Shown here one piece after another: positions 53,031 to 61,833 of a DNA stretch of 64,000 nucleotides. The notes beneath the pieces were generated by a model. It did no database searches. It was not told the DNA's origin and saw nothing but the letters and a program-made list of their open reading frames with translations. How positions within the stretch are numbered: position 1 is the first letter of the stretch; each line of letters begins with the position of its first letter. Origin of the DNA: Geothermobacter hydrogeniphilus (GTDB taxonomy: Bacteria; Desulfobacterota; Desulfuromonadia; Desulfuromonadales; Geothermobacteraceae). The DNA is taken from NCBI RefSeq assembly GCF_002898515.1, contig NZ_PPFX01000001.1, positions 150,847 through 214,846 on the forward strand, written 5' to 3'. The position numbers and the translations under genes are program-made.

Positions 53031-53115
53031 GCGTCACTGACAAAGCCAAACCTTCCGCGAGGGGGGGACGGAAAGTCACGGATCTTCCCCGAGAAGATGG
53101 CCGGGCCGCCAGGGA
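53031..53115 (+). ncRNA. GEMM-I-like cyclic dinucleotide riboswitch
   Basis: The core order of GEMM-I RNAs is visible: ACAAAGCCAAACC, hairpin CCTTCC-GCGA-GGGGGG closed by a GNRA tetraloop, the joining segment GGGACGGAAAGTCACGG, second hairpin TCTTC…GAAGA, then TGGCCGGGCCGCCAGG. GGGACGnAAAGnCACGG is the most diagnostic part. Whether it prefers c-di-GMP or cGAMP depends on the base equivalent to G20, which I cannot align safely. Downstream, AGAGGACCGGTC pairs with GACCGGTTCCTCT (about 53122-53178) and could be the expression platform. The oxidase gene starts at 53286. Confidence 0.6.
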
Positions 53116-53285
53116 TTACCAGAGGACCGGTCATGCCTCTTGCGTCAACACCTCCAGAAAACGACCGGTTCCTCTCCCCGGCAGCAGCATGGAGGAGGTG
53201 CCCTTATGAATGCCCACGATTGAAGAGGCCGGAAGAAAAGACGAAACGAGCTGGATCAACCGCAATTCCCGGAAGGGGGATACTC

Positions 53286-55658
53286 ATGAAAGAAAAAACC
53301 TGTAGTGTCAGTTGGTGGCAGGTGGCGATGATGACCATGAGTCTGCTGATTTTTGGTGCCACCACCGGGCATACCGCGCCGGTTCCGGGCGGCACTCTCG
53401 ACCCGACCACGATTCCCAAGTATGTTCAGCCGCTGGTTATTCCACCGGTGATGCCGCCCTCTTCGGTGCAGCCGACCGATCCGACGACCGGACAGCCGAC
53501 CAGTGTCAATGCCCGGTACAATATTTCCGTGCGCCAGTTCAGGCAGCAGATCCTGCCCGGCGGGATCTGGAACACGGTCAACGACCGCAACGATCAATTT
53601 GGAGCCACCACGCTCTGGAGTTACGGGCCGGATGAGGACAAGCCGGCCCCGGGCTATGTTGCCCCCGCTCCCCTTGGAACCCCCGGTGCCACCTTCAACT
53701 ATCCGGCGTTCACCGTTGAGAACAATTCCAACGCACCGACGACCGTGCGCTGGATCAACGGCCTGGTCGATGAGCAGGGCAATTACCTGCCGCACCTGTT
53801 CAAAGTTGACCAGACCCTGCACTGGGCCAATCCGACCAACGCCGGTTGCGCCAATGCCGCCAAGATCCCGCAGACCGACTGTCGTACCAGCAATCCGGCT
53901 CCCTACACCGGTCCGGTGCCGATCGTCACTCACGTGCATGGTGCCCATGTCAATGCCGAGTCGGACGGCTATCCCGAGGCCTGGTGGCTGCCGGCCGCCA
54001 ACAACATTCCCGTCGGTTATGCCTCGCGCGGAACCATCTACACCCAGAATGACATCACCACTGCCGGCAATATCAGTACGGTGATGACGCCCAACGAATT
54101 CAACCCGATTCCCGGTTCGGCCTTCTACAGTTACGAGAACACCCAGCCGGCGACCACCCTCTGGTACCATGACCACAGCCTCGGCATGACCCGACTCAAC
54201 GTCTATGCCGGGCCGGCCGGGTTCTGGCTGATCCGTGGCGGCGCCTATGACAGCGCCAAGGCCCGGCGCGGCCCGGCGGTCCTGCCCGGTCCCGCCCCGG
54301 TGCTCGGTGCCGGCGACCCGAACTTCGATCCCGCCTATCGAAAAACCATCCGTGAGATCCCGATCGTTATCCAGGACCGCTCCTTCAACGCCGACGGATC
54401 ACTCTTTTATCCTGAATCCCGCCAGTTTTTCGACGGGTTTGCCGGTCCTTACGTCGGCGATCCCCAGGGACAGGGCAGCGACATCGCCCCGATCTGGAAT
54501 CCGGAAGCCTTCTTCAACACCATGGTGGTTAACGGCACCACCTGGCCGGAGATGTCAACCGCCCCGGCCAAGTACCGTTTCCGCCTGTTGAACGGCTGCA
54601 ATTCCCGTTTCATCAATCTGGCGATGTTTGTGGCCAACCCCGACGGCACCCTCGGCGCCGAAATTCCCTTCTACCAGATCGGCGGCGACCAGGGCTTCCT
54701 GCCGCGCGTGGTCCAGGTGAAGACCGGTTTCGCCACGGCACTGAAGGGCAAGGGGAAGCTTCCCGGGCGTCTGACCCCGTTGCCTGACCCGTCTCAGGCT
54801 CTGCTGATGGCTCCCGCCGAGCGTGCCGACGTCATCGTCGATTTCAGCGGTCTGCCAGACGGCACCGTGGTTCGGATGATCAACACCGCTCCGGATGCCC
54901 CCTTCGGCGGCTTCCCGGATATCCCGGCCGATCCCGGCACCACCGGCCAGGTGATGCAGTTCCGCGTCAACAGCGCCAACCTGGTGGCGGCCGATGCCCT
55001 CACCACCTCACCGTTGGCTCTGCGGCTCAAGGCCGAACCCAAGAACCGGGCCAAGGTGGTGCGCAAACGTCGCCTGACCCTCAACGAAGAGGAATCGGCC
55101 CAGGTCTGCGTGCGGATTCTGCCCGACGGCACCCCGGTCACCGTGCAAACCTTCCCGACCCCGAATCCGAATATCGCCGCTGACTGCGCCGCGATCAATG
55201 CGGTTCCGCAGGCCCCCAAGGCGGCCCTGCTCGGTGGTATCGGCAAGAACCGGCTGCTGCCCGGAAAGCCTTATGTCGGTATCCCGATGCTCTGGTCCGA
55301 TCCGATTACCGAGAACCCGCAGGTCGGTGATACCGAACTCTGGGATTTCTACAACCTGACCGTCGACGGGCATCCGATCCATATGCACCTGGTCCGGTTC
55401 CAGGTCAAGGGGCGCCAGTTGTTCAACCAGGCCCATCCCCGGTTCCGTAAAATCGGCCGGAAGATGAAGCCGCTGCCGACCGAGAGGGGCTACAAGGATA
55501 CCGTGCTGGCCTATCCCGGCGAGATCACCCAGGTCAAGGCGACCTTCGACCTTCCCGGTCTCTACGTCTGGCACTGCCATATCGTCGAACATGAGGACAA
55601 CGAGATGATGCGGCCCTATTACGTCGGTGCCAAACCGGTCGGGTTCCCGGTCCCTTAA
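53286..55658 (+). CDS. Exported multicopper oxidase
   Basis: 790 residues, larger than laccases of about 500. A signal peptide (hydrophobic 13-26, cleavage near GHTA) is followed by three cupredoxin regions. Copper motifs: HVHGAH near 216, WYHDHSLGMTRLNVYAG near 293, HPIHMHL near 695 and HCHIVEHEDNEMM near 762, which includes the type 1 Met ligand and the His-Cys-His bridge. Large multicopper oxidases of this kind, such as OmpB of Geobacter, are secreted and linked to metal reduction. AAGGGGG precedes the ATG at 53286; the frame is open for another 107 codons upstream but that stretch is the structured leader. Own terminator at 55691. Confidence 0.92.
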   Translation: MKEKTCSVSWWQVAMMTMSLLIFGATTGHTAPVPGGTLDPTTIPKYVQPLVIPPVMPPSSVQPTDPTTGQPTSVNARYNISVRQFRQQILPGGIWNTVNDRNDQFGATTLWSYGPDEDKPAPGYVAPAPLGTPGATFNYPAFTVENNSNAPTTVRWINGLVDEQGNYLPHLFKVDQTLHWANPTNAGCANAAKIPQTDCRTSNPAPYTGPVPIVTHVHGAHVNAESDGYPEAWWLPAANNIPVGYASRGTIYTQNDITTAGNISTVMTPNEFNPIPGSAFYSYENTQPATTLWYHDHSLGMTRLNVYAGPAGFWLIRGGAYDSAKARRGPAVLPGPAPVLGAGDPNFDPAYRKTIREIPIVIQDRSFNADGSLFYPESRQFFDGFAGPYVGDPQGQGSDIAPIWNPEAFFNTMVVNGTTWPEMSTAPAKYRFRLLNGCNSRFINLAMFVANPDGTLGAEIPFYQIGGDQGFLPRVVQVKTGFATALKGKGKLPGRLTPLPDPSQALLMAPAERADVIVDFSGLPDGTVVRMINTAPDAPFGGFPDIPADPGTTGQVMQFRVNSANLVAADALTTSPLALRLKAEPKNRAKVVRKRRLTLNEEESAQVCVRILPDGTPVTVQTFPTPNPNIAADCAAINAVPQAPKAALLGGIGKNRLLPGKPYVGIPMLWSDPITENPQVGDTELWDFYNLTVDGHPIHMHLVRFQVKGRQLFNQAHPRFRKIGRKMKPLPTERGYKDTVLAYPGEITQVKATFDLPGLYVWHCHIVEHEDNEMMRPYYVGAKPVGFPVP

Positions 55659-55690
55659 CCCTTTAGCGGGTTTTGCCCGCAACCGCGGTG

Positions 55691-55722
55691 AGCCGCCCCT
55701 GACCCGGGGGCGGCTTCCTTTT
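55691..55722 (+). terminator. Intrinsic terminator of the multicopper oxidase gene
   Basis: AGCCGCCCC (55691-55699) pairs with GGGGCGGCT (55707-55715), then TCCTTTT. It is 33 bases after the stop. Confidence 0.8.
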
Positions 55723-55803
55723 GTCGCGGCCGATGTGGATATCATCGGCTTTCTGATTTGACACTCTGCTGAAACCACCGGTTCTAAGGGAAGGGGGATT
55801 CCC

Positions 55804-56520
55804 ATGAAACGCACGCTGCTGTTCTGCCTGGTGATGATGTTGTCGGTCCTGCCGGCCTTGGCCGGGAACCGGGCCGATCTGCTGTCGGACGACAAGCCGG
55901 TCATCAATGACAAGATGGATGAGATCAACTATGCCGTGGGACACCAGGTCGGGCGCGACCTGAAACGCCAGCATGTCGAGGTTCGACCGGAGGTTCTCTG
56001 GCAGGGAATCGTCGATGGCGCCACCGGTGACGAGGCACTGATGAGCATGGAGGATATGCTCGACATCCTGATCGCCTTTCGGGCCGATATTGTCAGGAAA
56101 CACGAGGAACAGAAAAAGGGATACCGGCTGCGCGGTCAGGAATACCTGGCGGAAAATGGGAAAAAACCGGGTGTTATCGTTCTGCCGAGCGGTCTGCAGT
56201 ACCAGGTGCTGCAGCAGGGGCGGCCGGAGGGGAAAACGCCGACCGGTGGCGACACGTTGCTGGTGAAGTATATTTCTCATGATATCGAAGGCCGGCAATT
56301 CGGCAGCAGTATCAAGGAGGGTGTCGATGAGCCGGTTGAGGTCCGTGTTGACAAGATGATCCCGGGATGGCAGGAGGCGCTGAAGCTGATGAGGGAAGGG
56401 GCCCGCTGGAAGCTGTTTGTCCCGAGCCGTCTCGGTTTCCGGGATTCCGGTCCCATGGCCGGGCAGACCACTGTTTTCGAACTGGAACTGGTTGAGGTGC
56501 TGCCGCGGGTCTACCCGTGA
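55804..56520 (+). CDS. FKBP-type peptidyl-prolyl isomerase, periplasmic (FkpA/Mip-like)
   Basis: 238 residues. Signal peptide ends near LPALAG. The N-terminal helical dimerisation part (about 38-115) starts INYAVGHQVGRDLKRQHVEV. The C-terminal FKBP domain contains GLQYQVLQQG, TGGDTLLVKYISHDIEGRQF and VFELELVEVLP. It speeds proline isomerisation in exported proteins. AAGGGGG lies before the ATG. It is convergent with nosL, 24 bases apart. Confidence 0.9.
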   Translation: MKRTLLFCLVMMLSVLPALAGNRADLLSDDKPVINDKMDEINYAVGHQVGRDLKRQHVEVRPEVLWQGIVDGATGDEALMSMEDMLDILIAFRADIVRKHEEQKKGYRLRGQEYLAENGKKPGVIVLPSGLQYQVLQQGRPEGKTPTGGDTLLVKYISHDIEGRQFGSSIKEGVDEPVEVRVDKMIPGWQEALKLMREGARWKLFVPSRLGFRDSGPMAGQTTVFELELVEVLPRVYP

Positions 56521-56544
56521 TATCCCTTCCCCGGTTTCAGGCTG

Positions 56545-57081
56545 TCAGCGTTGGCCGGCCGGGATAAAGGTATCCAGCACGTCGTTGTTGATCTGGCGCA
56601 ACACCAGGACCTGGCCGCTTTTACTCCGGATGAACTGGCGGCTGGTTTCCAGCAGGGCAAAGGGGATGAAGTCTTCGCCCATCGGTCCTTTTTCGACACT
56701 CCCGGCGACGAAATGGGCTTTGCGGGCATCGATCCAGGCGCCTGTGGCAAAGTCCTTGACAAAAATGGAACGGATGTCCTTGCGATCGTGTCCGGGATCG
56801 TATTCGGACATGTTGTTGATGAACAGCAGCATGTCGCGGGGGCACTCGAAGCTGCGGTGTTCGCCATCGACAAACAGGACCAGGCTCTGCCATGCGGGAT
56901 AGTTTGCCGGGGCCATGCCGCATACCGGGCAGGTTTCGTCAGCTGTTATGGCGGCCGGGGATGCGCTGTTTCCGCCGGCTGCGGCGGGCCTGGATGAACA
57001 GCCGGACGTCGTTCCCATCAGGCAGGCAACCACAAGGGGCATCAGCCATCGTCGCTTGTTGCTGATCGAACAAGGTACCAT
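56545..57081 (-). CDS. nosL: NosL-like lipoprotein
   Basis: 178 residues. Lipobox TSGC after a hydrophobic stretch. CPVCGM near 50 and the NosL pattern of Met/Cys-containing segments (FECPRDMLLFI, FVKDFATGAWIDARKAHFVAG) are present. NosL binds Cu(I) and helps assemble nitrous oxide reductase, but many NosL-like proteins exist without nos genes, as here, where a copper oxidase is nearby. The ATG at 57081 follows GGAGAA; a longer start at 57120 is less likely. Confidence 0.85.
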   Translation of the reverse strand: MVPCSISNKRRWLMPLVVACLMGTTSGCSSRPAAAGGNSASPAAITADETCPVCGMAPANYPAWQSLVLFVDGEHRSFECPRDMLLFINNMSEYDPGHDRKDIRSIFVKDFATGAWIDARKAHFVAGSVEKGPMGEDFIPFALLETSRQFIRSKSGQVLVLRQINNDVLDTFIPAGQR

Positions 57082-57215
57082 CAGTTCTTCTCCGGGGCAG
57101 ACTTGTGAATGCGTTCCCACGTTAACTATCCCCCGAACTATACCAGAACAGAGCCCCCTGGCCAGTTGGAGGACGAGCGGGACATCACCGCTATCGACGC
57201 ACCCGGTAAGCCGGT

Positions 57216-57869
57216 TCAGCAGCGCGACGCCTTGTCCACATCCGTCGCCTTGCCGAAGATCAGCAGCATGTCGCTGTCGCGGATCTGGCGGTCCGGCGGC
57301 GGCATGAGCAGGAATTCGTCGGTCAGCACATCCTTGATGCCGAGCACGTAGACACCGAATTTGCGCCGCAGGTCGAGTTCGATCAGGGTCTTGCCGATGA
57401 ACCCGGCCGGCGGGGCGATCTCGTTGAGGCTGTAACCCTCGGCCATGGTCAGCATGTCAAGGATGTTGGGACTGGCGAGGTTGCGGGCGGTCTTGATCGC
57501 CATGTCCTTTTCCGGGTAGACAACCTCGTCGGCGCCGACCTTGCGCAGGATGCGGCCGTGATCCTCGTTGACCGACTTGACCACCAGCCGTTTTACCCCC
57601 AGTTCCTTGAGAAACAGCGTCGCCAGGGTCGCCGCGTGGGAACGTTCGCCGATGGCAACCACCACTGCGTCCATCTCCGCTACCCCCTGGGCGGCGAGAA
57701 ACTCCTTGTCGGCGGCATCGGCGACCATCGCCACCGAACAATGGTCGCTGACCTGCTGGATGTGGCTGCGGTTGTTGTCGATCACCAGCACCTCGTGGCC
57801 GTCTTCATAGAGGGTGCGGGCGATGTTAAAGCCGAAGTTGCCGGCGCCGATAACGCAGAATTTTTTCAT
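57216..57869 (-). CDS. Trk/Ktr potassium uptake regulatory subunit (RCK protein)
   Basis: 217 residues. One RCK_N domain (VIGAGNFGFNIARTLYEDGH, nucleotide-binding GxGxxG) and one RCK_C domain (about 135-210), so the short KtrA type. It binds NAD(H)/ATP and gates the membrane partner encoded just upstream at 58125-59501. The gap between them holds an R-family repeat. Confidence 0.93.
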   Translation of the reverse strand: MKKFCVIGAGNFGFNIARTLYEDGHEVLVIDNNRSHIQQVSDHCSVAMVADAADKEFLAAQGVAEMDAVVVAIGERSHAATLATLFLKELGVKRLVVKSVNEDHGRILRKVGADEVVYPEKDMAIKTARNLASPNILDMLTMAEGYSLNEIAPPAGFIGKTLIELDLRRKFGVYVLGIKDVLTDEFLLMPPPDRQIRDSDMLLIFGKATDVDKASRC

Positions 57870-57936
57870 TATCCAACTCCTTGAAATTTATTAGACCGCG
57901 GATGGAGCGGACGCAATCGGATAAAATCTGTTATTG

Positions 57937-58084
57937 GCCGCTAAGAAGGACAAAACTCTTTCAACGGAGAGGCGGGGAGGAGCAGAGCCGGAGAGAGAGT
58001 CTTATGGGTTTAAAACCAAAAACTGCTTTTGGTTTTCTCTGCGGCTCTCCGTTAAAAAAGGTTTTCTTGGCGCCCTTGGCGTCT
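57937..58084. repeat. Palindromic repeat family R, copy 2
   Basis: Left half GCTAAGAAGGACAAAACTCT with TTTCAACGGAGAGGCGGGGA; right half TCTGCGGCTCTCCGTTAAAA and GGTTTTCTTGGCG. It separates the two K+ uptake genes, whose transcript must cross it if they share a promoter. Confidence 0.7.
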
Positions 58085-58124
58085 TGAGCGAGCCATGCGA
58101 GCGGGCGGCCCTATGATTTTTCTA

Positions 58125-59501
58125 CTAGCCGATCATCACCTGCTCTTCGGCATAGCGAATCTCCCGCCCGCCCGAGCGGCGGATGATGGCGAAGGCGAGG
58201 GTGAGGATGCCGACCCGGCCGATGAACATCATGACAATCACGATCAGTTTGCCCAGCGGCACCAGTTTCGCGGTCACGCCGAGCGAGAGGCCGACGGTGG
58301 CGAAGGCCGAAACCGCCTCGAAAGTGTAGTCGAGCAGCGCGTTGCGGCTTTCGGCCGCCGGCAGTCCATGGACCTGGACGGCCAGCAGCAGGAAGATGGC
58401 CGCCCCGCAGGCGACCACCGAAAGCAGCACCAGGGTCATGGCGCGGGTGGTCAGCTCTTCCGGCACCGTGCGACGGAAGATATTGGTGTGCCTGTCGCCT
58501 TTCAGGCGGCTGTGGATGATGGCGAACAGCAGGGCGAAACTGGTGGTTTTGATGCCGCCGCCGCAGGAGCCGGGCGAGGCGCCGATGAACATCAGGAACA
58601 TGATCAGTACCAGGCTCGGAACTTCGAGCAGGTTCAGATCGATACTGTTGAAGCCGGCGGTGCGGGCGGTCACCGACTGGAACAGGACCATCCAGAAACC
58701 GTTGCCGACGCTCATCTTATGCAGTTCCCCGGGGAATTCCAGCAGCGCCAGCAGCAGGGCGCCGCCAAGGGTCAGTACCAGGCTGGTCACCAGCACCAGG
58801 CGGCTGTGGAGGGACAGTCGGCGGCGAACATGCTCCCGTTTCCGGGTCATCCCCAGCAGTTCCTGCAGCACCAGGAAGCCGAGACCGCCGCTGGTGATCA
58901 GCCCCATGATGGTGAGGTTGACCAGCGGGTCGGACTGAAAGCCGATCATGCTGTCGGAAAAGAGGCTGAACCCGGCATTGCAGAAGGCCGAAATCGAGTG
59001 AAACAGAGCGCTCCAGAGCCCCTGTGCCAGTCCGAGTTGAGGCACCAGGCGGATCGCCAGCAGGGCCGCGCCGATACCTTCGATGGCAATCGTCAGCAGG
59101 AAAATTTTGCTGATCAGCTCCTGCACCGAGGCATAGGGCTGCGGCAGCAGGGTCTGTTCGATCTGTTGCCGGCCGCGAAGGCTCATCCCGCCGCCGAGAT
59201 AGGAGAGCAGGTAGACCGAGAAGGTGGTGATGCCGAGACCGCCGGTCTGGATCAGCAGCAGCACGACGCACTGTCCGAACCAGCTCAGGTGACTGCCGGT
59301 ATCGACCACCACCAGCCCGGTGACGCACTGGGCGCTGGTGGCGGTGAAGACGGCATCGAGGAAGGAGAGCGGTTGGCCGTTGCTGGCCAGCGGCAGCTGC
59401 AGCAGCGCCCCGCCGAGCAGGATGGCGAGGCCGTAATAGAGCAGCAGCACCTGCCCGGGAGAGAGGTGCCAGGTCTGTCGACGTTGTGGCAGGGCGCACA
59501 T
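58125..59501 (-). CDS. Potassium uptake membrane subunit, TrkH/KtrB type
   Basis: 458 residues with four M1-P-M2 repeats. Selectivity loops: TSAQCVTGLVVVDT near 55, FHSISAFCNAGFSLF near 170, VTARTAGFNSIDL near 290 and FEAVSAFATVGLSLG near 405. It moves K+ with Na+ or H+ under control of the RCK subunit. I took the ATG at 59501 (MCALPQRR); it lacks a clear ribosome site, and the frame is open to a TTG at 59573. Confidence 0.92.
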   Translation of the reverse strand: MCALPQRRQTWHLSPGQVLLLYYGLAILLGGALLQLPLASNGQPLSFLDAVFTATSAQCVTGLVVVDTGSHLSWFGQCVVLLLIQTGGLGITTFSVYLLSYLGGGMSLRGRQQIEQTLLPQPYASVQELISKIFLLTIAIEGIGAALLAIRLVPQLGLAQGLWSALFHSISAFCNAGFSLFSDSMIGFQSDPLVNLTIMGLITSGGLGFLVLQELLGMTRKREHVRRRLSLHSRLVLVTSLVLTLGGALLLALLEFPGELHKMSVGNGFWMVLFQSVTARTAGFNSIDLNLLEVPSLVLIMFLMFIGASPGSCGGGIKTTSFALLFAIIHSRLKGDRHTNIFRRTVPEELTTRAMTLVLLSVVACGAAIFLLLAVQVHGLPAAESRNALLDYTFEAVSAFATVGLSLGVTAKLVPLGKLIVIVMMFIGRVGILTLAFAIIRRSGGREIRYAEEQVMIG

Positions 59502-59569
59502 GGGGACGAATATTACTCTTAATCGTGGTTTTTGGGAAGAATAAGTAGGACGGATGGGGCGCCAGCGCG

Positions 59570-59713
59570 CCAAAGGCTCCAGGAAAACCGATTATTAACG
59601 GAGAGACGCAGAGAGGCGGAGACGCAGGGAAACAAGATCAGACAAAGGATTTCTCTCCGCCTCTGCTGCTCCCCGCCTCTGCGTTAAGTCGGGTTTTTGA
59701 ATTTCTTGACGGC
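59570..59713. repeat. Palindromic repeat family R, copy 3
   Basis: GCGCCAAAGGCTCCAGGAAAAC, TTAACGGAGAGACGCAGAGA at the left; CCGCCTCTGCGTTAAG and TTTCTTGACGGCGG at the right. It lies between the SDR gene and the TrkH/KtrB gene. Confidence 0.75.
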
Positions 59714-59724
59714 GGCAACGAATG

Positions 59725-60546
59725 TCATTCCAGAAACAGGTCGGTCATCAGCTCTGCCCCCGGTTGGACCGCGTAACGTTCCAGGTTGTCGATCCCCTCT
59801 TCGGCCAGCACCTGCTCGTCGATGAAGAAGTTGCCGCTGCAGTCGCGGCTGTCGCGGCAGAGGATGGCGTGGGCGGCGTCGGCGAGGATCTCCGGGGTGC
59901 GGCACTGCTCAGGCTTGACCACGCCGCCGAGCATGGCCAGGGCGGCGGTGGCGATCACCGTGCGCGGCCAGAGGGCGTTGACGGCAACGCCGGCTTCGCG
60001 GAATTCTTCCGCCATCCCCAGGACGCACATGCTCATGCCGTACTTGGCCATGGTGTAGGCGACATGCGGACCGAACCAGCGCGGGTTCATGTTCAGCGGC
60101 GGGGAGAGGTTGAGAATGTGCGGGTTGTCGGCCCGCTGCAGATATGGCAGGCAGGCCTGCGAGCAGAGGAAGGTGCCGCGGGTGTTGACCTGGTGCATCA
60201 GGTCGTAGCGTTTGGCCGGTGTATCAAGCGTGCCGGCGAGGTAGATGGCGCTGGCGTTGTTGATCAGGATATCGATACCGGCGAAACGCTCGACGGCGGC
60301 GCTGACCGCTGCGGCGATATCCTCAGGTTGGCGGATGTCGCATTTGACCGCCAGCGCCTGTCCGCCGGCCGCCTCGATTTCGGCGGCGGCACTGTGAATG
60401 GTGCCGGGCAGCTTCGGGTTGGGAACGTTCGACTTGGCGGCGATGACGATATTCGCGCCGTCGGCCGCGGCCCGCCTGGCAATCGCCAGCCCGATACCGC
60501 GGCTGGCGCCGGTGATGAAGAGGGTTTTGTTTTTGAGTGTTTTCAT
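59725..60546 (-). CDS. Short-chain dehydrogenase/reductase, HSDL2-like
   Basis: 273 residues. NAD(P)-binding TGASRGIG near 13-20, NNAS near 97, catalytic Tyr and Lys in AYTMAKYGMS near 165. LSPPLNMNPRWFGPHVAYT and the GNFFIDEQVL C-terminus are typical of the hydroxysteroid dehydrogenase-like 2 group, often linked to fatty acid metabolism. Substrate unknown. R-family repeats stand on both sides. Confidence 0.88.
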   Translation of the reverse strand: MKTLKNKTLFITGASRGIGLAIARRAAADGANIVIAAKSNVPNPKLPGTIHSAAAEIEAAGGQALAVKCDIRQPEDIAAAVSAAVERFAGIDILINNASAIYLAGTLDTPAKRYDLMHQVNTRGTFLCSQACLPYLQRADNPHILNLSPPLNMNPRWFGPHVAYTMAKYGMSMCVLGMAEEFREAGVAVNALWPRTVIATAALAMLGGVVKPEQCRTPEILADAAHAILCRDSRDCSGNFFIDEQVLAEEGIDNLERYAVQPGAELMTDLFLE

Positions 60547-60548
60547 GG

Positions 60549-60676
60549 AGACCCCGTTTTTTTTAACGCTGAGGCGCGGAGAAGGAGAGATGCTGAGAAA
60601 ATCTGCAAGAGGCCTGGATCAATATCAGATCAGAAAAGACTTTTGTCCATTCTCTCCGTCTCTGCGTTGAGAGTTT
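60549..60676. repeat. Palindromic repeat family R, copy 4
   Basis: TTTTTTTTAACGCTGAGGCG at the left and CTCTCCGTCTCTGCGTTGAG at the right; more diverged than the other three. It lies immediately upstream of the SDR start, so it may overlap its promoter. Confidence 0.65.
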
Positions 60677-60709
60677 TATATTAAAGCATAACCGCAACCT
60701 TGTCTGCTG

Positions 60710-61306
60710 TCAGAAAAAGCGGAAAATCATCACCCAGAGGCCGTGATTGGCGATCAGTGACAGCAGCGCGATCAGCAGCAGTCCCTTGCCCCAACGGCTC
60801 GCCAGCCGTGGTCGAAGCCAGAAGCCGGCGATGGTGACGACGATGATTTCGGCCAGGGCGGCGGGGATGCCGTGGTAGGCCGGGTTCCAGTAGGAGACCG
60901 GGGAGATGAAACGCCAGTGGCTGAAGGGCCAGAAGTGCATGTGGGCGTCATTGTGGTGAAGGAAGAAATCCTCGGCCGCGCCCAGCAGGCCCGCCAGGAA
61001 GAAAAGGGCGGCACGCGGGCGTTTCCGCCACCAGAAAAGGGCCAGGGCGGCGCCCCATAGCGGAAAGGAATGAAAGGCTCCGACCAGGGCGCTCCAGCCG
61101 GGCTGAAAGTAGACTTCGTTCCAGAGCTGCTGCTGGGGGATTCCGGCGATCAGGCTTCCCCAGGCGAGGAAGATATAGATGGGGATGTCGGGTGTCAGGG
61201 CGCCGCAGCAGAGTACCAGGTTGACGCGCGGCAGCCGGGCGACGCGCTCGCCGCCGAAGAATCGCAGCAGGGCGCAGGTGAGAATGGCATGGCTCTGGGT
61301 GTTCAT
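60710..61306 (-). CDS. Membrane protein resembling YdjM/DUF457-type predicted hydrolases
   Basis: 198 residues with about four membrane segments. The start MNTQSHAILTCALL with His6, and later D-x-P (LTPDIPIY) and paired His (FFLHHNDAHMHFWPF) are reminiscent of the membrane-bound metal-dependent hydrolase family. Function unknown; the match is by pattern only. It overlaps the upstream DUF5706 gene by four bases. Confidence 0.55.
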   Translation of the reverse strand: MNTQSHAILTCALLRFFGGERVARLPRVNLVLCCGALTPDIPIYIFLAWGSLIAGIPQQQLWNEVYFQPGWSALVGAFHSFPLWGAALALFWWRKRPRAALFFLAGLLGAAEDFFLHHNDAHMHFWPFSHWRFISPVSYWNPAYHGIPAALAEIIVVTIAGFWLRPRLASRWGKGLLLIALLSLIANHGLWVMIFRFF

Positions 61307-61815
61307 CCGCCTCCGCCGAGAGGAAGGAAAACCGAGATCACCGCCAGCACCAGGCCGGCGAGCAGGCTGCAGAGACCGTTGCGTACCAGCAGGTACTTGC
61401 GGGTCAGGCGGTGTTTGCCGAGATAGTAGAGTTCATGCAGGTAGGCGTCGTAGAGTTTTTCCTTGTCGGTCAGCAGTTGCTTGAAGCCGGCAATGAACTC
61501 TTCTTCCTCGAGTTCGACGAAGGATCGGAAATAGAAGAAATTGGTTTGTCCGGTGGCATGCAGTGGGGGGATGATGGCGAGAATCGAAAAGATCACCGCC
61601 AGGATGCCGGCCACTGCCAGGATCAGTACTGTCGTCAGTGGCAGATCCTGCATCCGGGTCAGGGCGATGGTGGTGACCAGGGAGGCCGCGGTGAGGATCA
61701 TCGCCGCCTTTGAATCAGCCATTTTGTTCAGGGTCATGTGCTTGCTGAGATTGGCGCGCAGGGCATTGCTCGCCAGCAGCCGCGGCAGCAGTTCATTGGC
61801 GTCGGGAGTGCTCAT
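61303..61815 (-). CDS. DUF5706 (Pycsar effector-like) membrane protein
   Basis: 170 residues. The stretch LSKHMTLNKMADSKAAMILT, two membrane segments (about 42-58 and 64-84) and a C-terminal membrane segment (about 148-166) fit the DUF5706 family, which includes PycTM effectors of the Pycsar antiphage system. No pyrimidine cyclase gene lies next to it. GGAG is six bases before the ATG at 61815. It overlaps the YdjM-like gene by four bases, so the two are co-translated. Confidence 0.7.
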   Translation of the reverse strand: MSTPDANELLPRLLASNALRANLSKHMTLNKMADSKAAMILTAASLVTTIALTRMQDLPLTTVLILAVAGILAVIFSILAIIPPLHATGQTNFFYFRSFVELEEEEFIAGFKQLLTDKEKLYDAYLHELYYLGKHRLTRKYLLVRNGLCSLLAGLVLAVISVFLPLGGGG

Positions 61816-61833
61816 GAATGGCTCCGGTTGTCT

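Noticed and set aside
52965..53285. N-terminal extension of the multicopper oxidase by 107 codons
   Set aside because: The ATG at 53286 has a good ribosome site directly followed by a signal peptide, and the upstream part is the structured leader with the riboswitch-like fold.
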